From contig JAISDP010000018.1 in NCBI GenBank assembly GCA_031264715.1, positions 1-8,705 on the forward strand: a stretch of DNA of 8,705 nucleotides. The letters run 5' to 3'. The notes beneath the pieces were generated by a model. The model was not told where the DNA came from. It ran no database searches and worked only from the letters and a program-made list of their open reading frames with translations. Made by a program: the position numbers and the translations under genes. Positions within the stretch are counted from its first letter, which is position 1, and the number at the start of each line of letters is the position of its first letter. Positions 5,050-8,705 of the stretch are shown in pieces. The stretch is from Bacteroidales bacterium. GTDB taxonomy: Bacteria; Bacteroidota; Bacteroidia; Bacteroidales; UBA4181.

Positions 5050-6621
5050 ATATTTGAGCGCCACTTCGCGTGCAGCTAATTCCATCTTTTTGGTGATATC
5101 GTCATTCAGTTCTCCGGCTGCCAGCGCTTTTAACACATCGCTGTACTTGACATTCATCAATTCATGGAAATCTTTCTCGAACATGCTGATTTTATCCATG
5201 GGCACAGCTTTCAGCAATCCCTGCATACCGCAATAGAGCGCCGCAATCTGTTGCTCCACACGCAGAGGAGCATGCAGTCCCTGTTTGAGCAGTTCCACAT
5301 TCTTGCGTCCCTTATCGATGATGGCCATGGTCGCCGCATCGAGGTCCGAGCCGAACTTGGAGAATGCTTCCAGCTCGCGGAACTGTGCCTGGTCGAGTTT
5401 CAACGTACCGGCTACCTTCTTCATCGATTTGATCTGCGCATTACCACCCACGCGCGATACCGATATGCCCACGTTGATAGCCGGACGGATACCGGCGTTG
5501 AACAGGTTCGACTCAAGGAAAATCTGTCCGTCGGTAATCGAAATCACGTTCGTTGGGATATATGCCGACACGTCGCCTGCCTGCGTTTCGATGATCGGCA
5601 ATGCAGTAAGCGATCCGCCGCCTTTTACCATCGGGCGGAGCACATCGGGCAAATCGTTCATCTGCGCGGCAATCTCGTCGGAGTTGATGATCTTGGCTGC
5701 ACGTTCAAGCAAACGCGAGTGCAGGTAAAATACGTCGCCCGGGTATGCTTCACGTCCCGGCGGACGGCGAAGCAAAAGCGACACTTCGCGGTAAGCAACG
5801 GCCTGTTTTGAAAGGTCGTCGAACACCACCAATGCCGGGCGTCCCGTATCGCGGTAGTATTCGCCGATGGCCGCGCCCGCAAACGGGGCGTAATACTGCA
5901 ATGCCGCCGGAGCCGATGCTGATGCGGCAACTACAGTGGTATACGCCATCGCCCCGCGTTCTTCGAGCGACTGCACGGTACTGGCTATGGTCGATCCTTT
6001 CTGACCGACGGCCACATAAATACAGTAAACAGGCTGACCACGGTCATAAAATTCTTTTTGATTGAGGATCGTATCAATAGCGATGGATGTTTTTCCCGTT
6101 TCGCGGTCGCCGATGATCAGCTCACGTTGTCCACGACCAATAGGGATCATGGCATCGATGGCTTTGATACCGGTTTGCAGCGGTTCTTTTACCGGTTGGC
6201 GGAAGATCACGCCCGGAGCCTTGCGTTCGAGCGGCATTTCGTACAACTGTCCCTGTATGGCGCCTTTGCCGTCCAGAGGTTCGCCAATTGTGTTGATCAC
6301 ACGTCCCAGCAAGCCTTCGCCTACCATAATGGAGGCAATCCTGCGGAGCCGCTTCACACTGTACCCTTCCTTGATTTCGTTGGATGGCCCCAGCAACACC
6401 ACGCCCACGTTGTCTTCCTCGAGGTTCATCACAATACCTTTCATCCCGCCTTCGAATTCGATCATCTCGTTCGCCTGCACGTTCAAAAGGCCGTAGATAC
6501 GGGCAATACCATCACCCACCTGCAATACGGTGCCTATTTCTTCCAGTTCTACCTCGGTTTTAAAACCTTCAATCTGTTTTTTCAGAATTTCCGATACTTC
6601 TGCCGGTTTTATGTTAACCAT
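5029..6621 (-). CDS. atpA: ATP synthase F1 subunit alpha
   Basis: Alpha forms the non-catalytic nucleotide-binding subunits of the alpha3-beta3 head. The product has 530 residues from the ATG at 6621 (MVNIKPAEVSEILKKQI). The frame continues upstream to a TTG at 6651, but family alignment and the hairpin there argue for the ATG. The N-terminal beta-barrel covers about 25-95. The P-loop is GDRETGKT (171-178). The DELSEED-side helix region and the signature PAINVGISVS (380-389) follow. R390 (SVSRVGG) corresponds to the arginine finger Arg376 of E. coli, which reaches into the catalytic site on beta. The C-terminal helical domain covers about 400-530. Its TGA stop lies inside a 7-nt repeat tract, so that tract contributes the C-terminal residues. 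It lies between atpH (73 bp upstream) and atpG. Confidence 0.98.
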   Translation of the reverse strand: MVNIKPAEVSEILKKQIEGFKTEVELEEIGTVLQVGDGIARIYGLLNVQANEMIEFEGGMKGIVMNLEEDNVGVVLLGPSNEIKEGYSVKRLRRIASIMVGEGLLGRVINTIGEPLDGKGAIQGQLYEMPLERKAPGVIFRQPVKEPLQTGIKAIDAMIPIGRGQRELIIGDRETGKTSIAIDTILNQKEFYDRGQPVYCIYVAVGQKGSTIASTVQSLEERGAMAYTTVVAASASAPAALQYYAPFAGAAIGEYYRDTGRPALVVFDDLSKQAVAYREVSLLLRRPPGREAYPGDVFYLHSRLLERAAKIINSDEIAAQMNDLPDVLRPMVKGGGSLTALPIIETQAGDVSAYIPTNVISITDGQIFLESNLFNAGIRPAINVGISVSRVGGNAQIKSMKKVAGTLKLDQAQFRELEAFSKFGSDLDAATMAIIDKGRKNVELLKQGLHAPLRVEQQIAALYCGMQGLLKAVPMDKISMFEKDFHELMNVKYSDVLKALAAGELNDDITKKMELAAREVALKYIVKNDE

Positions 6622-6647
6622 GATCTGTTTTTTTGATTGGAAGCCTC

Positions 6648-6681
6648 CCAACCCCTTTCCCGAAAGAGGGGGAGTGGTTGG
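6648..6681. repeat. G/C-rich hairpin in the atpH-atpA spacer
   Basis: CCAACC (6648-6653) pairs with GGTTGG (6676-6681). Inside, CCTTTC and GAAAG-A-GG pair imperfectly. In the operon mRNA (minus strand) the hairpin lies 27 bp before the atpA start codon and 13 bp after the atpH stop, and it is followed by a run of seven A residues, not U. It is thus not a terminator. It resembles the C-run/G-run palindromes often scattered in Bacteroidota spacers, and could also protect an mRNA end. Confidence 0.55.
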
Positions 6682-6694
6682 CTATCCTAATTTA

Positions 6695-7255
6695 TTACAA
6701 TTTAACCTTTATGCTTCTATACGATTTCAAACTTTTCCGTATTCGTTCCAGACCCGATGACAAGCTTGCATCATATTGCTGATCGCCCACACGGAGGACG
6801 AACCCGCCAATCAGGTCGGGATTTATTTCGGCAGTTATCTGCACATCAGCCTTGAACAGCATATTGAGCTGTTGTTGCAGCTGTTGTTGCGACCGGTCGT
6901 CCATGCCGGCAGCCGAAACCAGATGAGCCCGTTTGATCCCCTTAAATTTTTCGTACAGGTCGATAAAATCGCGCGCTACATCGGCCAACAGGAGTTCACG
7001 CCGGTTGCGGATAATAATGTTGATGAAATTGAGGGTCATCGGGTGTACCCGCTTTTCAAACAATTCGGCCATCACCTTACGCTTTTGCGGCGGTTTGATT
7101 ACCGGATTGTCCATCATTTGCCTGAATACCAGGTTTCCCTTGATGGTATCGCCCAGCAATTCCATGTCGGCCTTCAATGCATCCAGGCATTGGTTTTCGG
7201 CGCCCACCATCATCAGGGCTTTGGCGTATCGGGTTGAAACAATACTTTGATTCAT
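6695..7255 (-). CDS. atpH: ATP synthase F1 subunit delta
   Basis: Delta (the OSCP equivalent) joins the top of the alpha3-beta3 head to the b-subunit stalk so that the stator resists rotation. The product has 186 residues. The N-terminal helical bundle starts with STRYAKALMMVG (7-18), the usual 'YAxAL' opening. The C-terminal signature around 144-172 contains INPDLIGGFVLRVGDQQYD, followed by SLSSGLERIRKSL, the best-conserved part of the family. A short Gln-rich stretch (about 123-129) is notable but not unusual. The start ATG at 7255 gives the expected length (family about 175-190). It lies 77 bp downstream of atpF and 73 bp upstream of atpA; the order b-delta-alpha-gamma is standard. Sequence conservation is low outside the signature, as is normal for delta. 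Confidence 0.95.
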   Translation of the reverse strand: MNQSIVSTRYAKALMMVGAENQCLDALKADMELLGDTIKGNLVFRQMMDNPVIKPPQKRKVMAELFEKRVHPMTLNFINIIIRNRRELLLADVARDFIDLYEKFKGIKRAHLVSAAGMDDRSQQQLQQQLNMLFKADVQITAEINPDLIGGFVLRVGDQQYDASLSSGLERIRKSLKSYRSIKVKL

Positions 7256-7263
7256 ATCTCAAA

Positions 7264-7284
7264 TTTCGAGTTTCGGGTTTCGAG
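7264..7284. repeat. Three tandem heptamers TTTCGRG before atpH
   Basis: TTTCGAG, TTTCGGG, TTTCGAG run without gap, followed by a partial TCGGG. In the operon direction the tract ends 8 bp before the atpH start codon, where ribosomes load. The period is 7 nt, the same as in the neighbouring spacers, although the unit differs. Confidence 0.65.
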
Positions 7285-7309
7285 TCGGGCAAAGCTATAT
7301 ACCCTCCCC

Positions 7310-7337
7310 AACTTTAAACCTGAAACTTTAAACTAAT
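7310..7337. repeat. Tandem heptamers AACTTTA / AACCTGA at the end of atpF
   Basis: AACTTTA, AACCTGA, AACTTTA, AACTAAT run without gap. The 10-mer AACTTTAAAC recurs exactly at 7310-7319 and 7324-7333. The last unit overlaps the TAG stop of atpF (7333-7335). Thus the 77 bp atpF-atpH spacer holds two different heptamer families, one at each end. Confidence 0.65.
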
Positions 7338-7827
7338 TAACGGGTATATCTTCAATAAACTTTTCGATCAATTCTTTTTGTTTTTGATCGTTGCTCAACT
7401 CGTTACGGAGGAGCTTTTCGGCAACCTGTATCGACAATTCGGCGGCAATGTCACGTATTTCCCTGATGGCCACATTCTTTTCGGCTTCGATGGAAGCACG
7501 GGTCTCGTTCATGATCTTATCCTTTTCTTTATTGGCTTGTTCGCGCGCTTCACCAACAATCTTTTCCTTGATCTCCTGAGCTTCACGAAAAATCTTTTCC
7601 CGTTCGGCACGCGCTTCATCGAGGATACGTTCGTTGTCGGCCTGCAATTTTTTCATGTCTTCCTTGGCCTTGTCAGCGGCTTTCAAAGCTTGATCAATAC
7701 TGTCTTCACGTTCGTGCAACATATTCAAGATTGGCTTCCATGCGAATTTCTTCAACAGGAAAAACACGATCAGAAAGGATACCAGCATCCAGAACAATAA
7801 TCCTATATCGGGTGTAACTAATTGCAT
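7333..7827 (-). CDS. atpF: ATP synthase Fo subunit b
   Basis: Subunit b is the peripheral stalk that ties subunit a in the membrane to delta and the F1 head. The product has 164 residues. One transmembrane helix occupies about 7-26 (IGLLFWMLVSFLIVFFLLKK) and is followed by the family motif FAWKPILNMLHERE (28-41). A long, highly charged coiled-coil helix runs to about 130, rich in Glu, Lys, Ala and Arg with no prolines. The C-terminal part (LSIQVAEKLLRNEL, then FIEDIPVN) is the delta-binding end. One b gene is present, so a homodimer is expected rather than a b/b' pair. The ATG at 7827 lies 9 bp from a block of four 7-nt repeats. The gene starts 122 bp after atpE, beyond a strong terminator-like hairpin, so its expression may depend on read-through. 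Confidence 0.97.
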   Translation of the reverse strand: MQLVTPDIGLLFWMLVSFLIVFFLLKKFAWKPILNMLHEREDSIDQALKAADKAKEDMKKLQADNERILDEARAEREKIFREAQEIKEKIVGEAREQANKEKDKIMNETRASIEAEKNVAIREIRDIAAELSIQVAEKLLRNELSNDQKQKELIEKFIEDIPVN

Positions 7828-7836
7828 ACTAAAACA

Positions 7837-7864
7837 TTTTCAATTTTCAATTTTCGATTTTCGA
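7837..7864. repeat. Four tandem heptamers TTTTCRA before atpF
   Basis: TTTTCAA, TTTTCAA, TTTTCGA, TTTTCGA run exactly head to tail, the clearest heptamer block in the window. In the mRNA this is an A-rich tract ending 9 bp before the atpF start, so it also forms the unstructured leader. The G/A variation splits the block into two identical pairs, as expected from stepwise duplication. A weak inverted repeat, GATTG (7863-7867) and CAATC (7878-7882), adjoins it. Confidence 0.75.
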
Positions 7865-7882
7865 TTGAATAAATAATCAATC

Positions 7883-7934
7883 AAAAATATAAAAAGCCCG
7901 GCTCTTCCGGCCAACCGCACGAACAGGCCGGGCT
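7883..7934 (-). terminator. Terminator-like hairpin between atpE and atpF, possible attenuator
   Basis: In the operon direction AGCCCGGC (7934-7927) pairs perfectly with GCCGGGCT (7902-7895) and is followed at once by TTTTATATTTTT (7894-7883), a textbook intrinsic terminator shape. It lies inside the operon, 15 bp after the atpE stop. The 24 nt between the arms includes GGCCGG (7912-7907), which can instead pair with the first arm (CCGGCC, 7931-7926) and so block the terminator stem. The site could lower transcription of atpF, atpH, atpA and atpG relative to atpB and atpE, or stabilise the atpE 3' end. Confidence 0.7.
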
Positions 7935-7949
7935 GGTTTGTTTGATCCC

Positions 7950-8204
7950 TTATACGAAAAGGATCAGCAAGCACAACACGATGGCGAAGAAAGCCACACC
8001 TTCGATAAGCGCTGCCGCAACGATCATGTTCGATCGAATGTCGCCCACTGATTCGGGCTGACGTGCGATGGCATCCATAGCCGAACCGCCGATGCGCCCG
8101 ATGCCGATACCCGCGCCTACAGCGGCAATACCTGCGCCAATACCTGCGCCAAGCTTGGCTACTGCCATGTTGGCTACTGCTTGCAAAATGATGGAAAGTA
8201 ACAT
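7950..8204 (-). CDS. atpE: ATP synthase Fo subunit c
   Basis: This 84-residue proteolipid forms the rotating membrane ring. Two helices are clear: about 16-45, with the packing motif GAGIGAGIAAVGAGIGIG, and about 57-83. They are joined by the polar loop ARQPE (47-51), which contacts gamma and epsilon. The ion-binding carboxylate is E68 (ALIEGVAFF). The positions aligned with Na+ ligands of the Ilyobacter c-ring (Gln32 and Ser66) are I35 and G69 here, so H+ coupling is predicted. The first 15 residues (MLLSIILQAVANMAV) form a short hydrophobic extension; a Met at 13 is an alternative start, but the ATG at 8204 sits next to a 29 bp pure A/T leader. Spacers on both sides are long (137 and 122 bp), and a terminator-like hairpin follows, consistent with separate tuning of this high-copy subunit. 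Confidence 0.97.
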   Translation of the reverse strand: MLLSIILQAVANMAVAKLGAGIGAGIAAVGAGIGIGRIGGSAMDAIARQPESVGDIRSNMIVAAALIEGVAFFAIVLCLLILFV

Positions 8205-8233
8205 AAATTTATTTATTTAATTTAATTAAAAAA
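8205..8233 (-). promoter_or_regulatory. 29 bp A/T-only leader of atpE
   Basis: Every base from 8205 to 8233 is A or T, directly against the atpE start codon, and no Shine-Dalgarno sequence is present. In Bacteroidota, unstructured A-rich leaders, not SD pairing, are known to favour initiation. No other gene start in the window has so long a pure A/T run, which fits strong translation of the c subunit. Functional role is inferred. Confidence 0.5.
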
Positions 8234-8279
8234 GGTTCAAACATTTAAAATTCAATACTGTCTTTGAATAACATGGATT

Positions 8280-8340
8280 CCCACCCCGGTTACTTGCTTC
8301 GCTGCGTGAAATCGCCGGCGTCAAGTTGGGGGAAGGTGGG
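8280..8340. repeat. Imperfect G/C-rich dyad in the atpB-atpE spacer
   Basis: CCCACC (8280-8285) can pair with GGTGGG (8335-8340), and ACTTG (8292-8296) with CAAGT (8322-8326), around a G/C-rich centre. The intervening parts match poorly. It begins next to the atpB stop codon (8342-8344) and is followed in the mRNA by the A/T-rich atpE leader. No U tract follows the stem directly. It may be a processed 3' end or an inserted repeat. Confidence 0.35.
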
Positions 8341-8341
8341 G

Positions 8342-8705
8342 CTAATGGCCTTCCTCTATGGCCATGCCAAAATATAATGCCGAAAGCAAGGTAAACACAT
8401 ACGCTTGGATAAATGCCACCAGCAATTCGAGTAACGACATAAAAACTGTGAACAGTATTGCTATTACTGACACGCCGTAACCCATAGTCACGCTCATTTT
8501 GCCAAAGATAAAGATCAGGCTGAAAAAACCGATGGCGATGATATGCCCTGCGGTAATATTCGCAAACAACCGGATCATTAACACGAAAGGTTTGGTAATG
8601 ACGCCTAACAGTTCGGTAAACGGCATAATGGGAAGGGGTATTTTCAACCACCACGGTACGCCCGGCGTATTGAAAATATGCACCCAGTATGTTTTCGTGG
8701 AATTG
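8342..8705 (-). CDS. atpB: ATP synthase Fo subunit a (C-terminal part, open at right edge)
   Basis: Subunit a provides the two half-channels for protons beside the c-ring. The frame runs from the window edge to a TAG at 8342-8344, giving 120 C-terminal residues. A GTG at 8681-8683 is an internal Val, because coding continues upstream (NSTKTYW). The essential arginine (E. coli Arg210) is encoded at 8570-8572, in the motif MIRLFANITAGHI. It is followed by two strongly hydrophobic helices (IIAIGFFSLIFIF, then VSVIAILFTVFMSLLELLVAFIQAYVFTLLSALYF), the last with the conserved FIQAYVFTLL. The WVHIFNTPG and LPIMPFTELLG segments are typical. It is the first gene of the operon visible here. In this phylum atpD and atpC usually precede it, which would put them to the right of the window. 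Confidence 0.95.
   Translation of the reverse strand, partial: NSTKTYWVHIFNTPGVPWWLKIPLPIMPFTELLGVITKPFVLMIRLFANITAGHIIAIGFFSLIFIFGKMSVTMGYGVSVIAILFTVFMSLLELLVAFIQAYVFTLLSALYFGMAIEEGH

Noticed and set aside
5164..6636. Long plus-strand open frames (215 and 192 codons) antisense to atpA
   Set aside because: The opposite strand encodes an intact ATP synthase alpha subunit; these frames have His- and Arg-rich, low-complexity translations and no motif.
6622..6651. Upstream TTG start for atpA that would add 10 residues
   Set aside because: The extension would begin inside the spacer hairpin and has no counterpart in the family; the ATG at 6621 gives the normal N-terminus.
8226..8654. Minus-strand 142-codon open frame spanning the atpB-atpE spacer
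   Set aside because: It overlaps the atpB coding region in another frame, and the atpB frame has clear conserved motifs including the essential arginine.

Overview
The window carries two convergent blocks of housekeeping genes and looks chromosomal. It most likely comes from a member of Bacteroidota, probably Bacteroidales-like. The reasons are the gene order fabF-rnc-(IPExxxVDY-type protein), the ATP synthase order atpB-atpE-atpF-atpH-atpA-atpG, A/T-rich leaders without clear Shine-Dalgarno sequences, and protein details typical of that phylum (the Lys-rich insert in AtpG and an Sb-PDE-type PHP phosphoesterase). I see no CRISPR array, tRNA, rRNA, transposase, phage gene or recognisable defence gene.

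Plus strand, 1-3710: the 3' part of fabF (open at the left edge), then rnc 13 bp downstream, then a small IPExxxVDY-like protein, then an exported PHP-domain phosphoesterase with a twin-arginine signal. The first pair couples fatty-acid elongation with dsRNA processing. The last gene may be a separate unit after a 95 bp gap.

The convergent junction, 3711-4070, is the most structured non-coding stretch. It holds seven inverted repeats in about 330 bp. These include a 62 bp near-perfect dyad centred on AAGCTT and a perfect 13 bp stem with CCCGGG arms. The hairpin nearest atpG, read on the minus strand, has a T-rich tail and probably terminates the atp operon.

Minus strand, 8705-4071: six ATP synthase genes in transcription order, atpB (subunit a, C-terminal part, open at the right edge), atpE (c), atpF (b), atpH (delta), atpA (alpha) and atpG (gamma). 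Together they give most of Fo plus the delta, alpha and gamma parts of F1. Beta and epsilon are not in the window and probably lie beyond the right edge. The active-site residues that can be checked are present, and the c subunit lacks the Na+ ligands, so an H+-coupled enzyme is expected.

The atp spacers (64-137 bp) are unusually long and decorated. Three of them contain different tandem repeats that all have a 7-nt period. The atpA leader holds a G/C-rich hairpin. The atpE-atpF spacer has a strong terminator-like hairpin with a mutually exclusive alternative stem, which could be an attenuator that keeps c-subunit mRNA in excess. These spacer structures are the best candidates for something undescribed; the proteins themselves belong to recognisable families.
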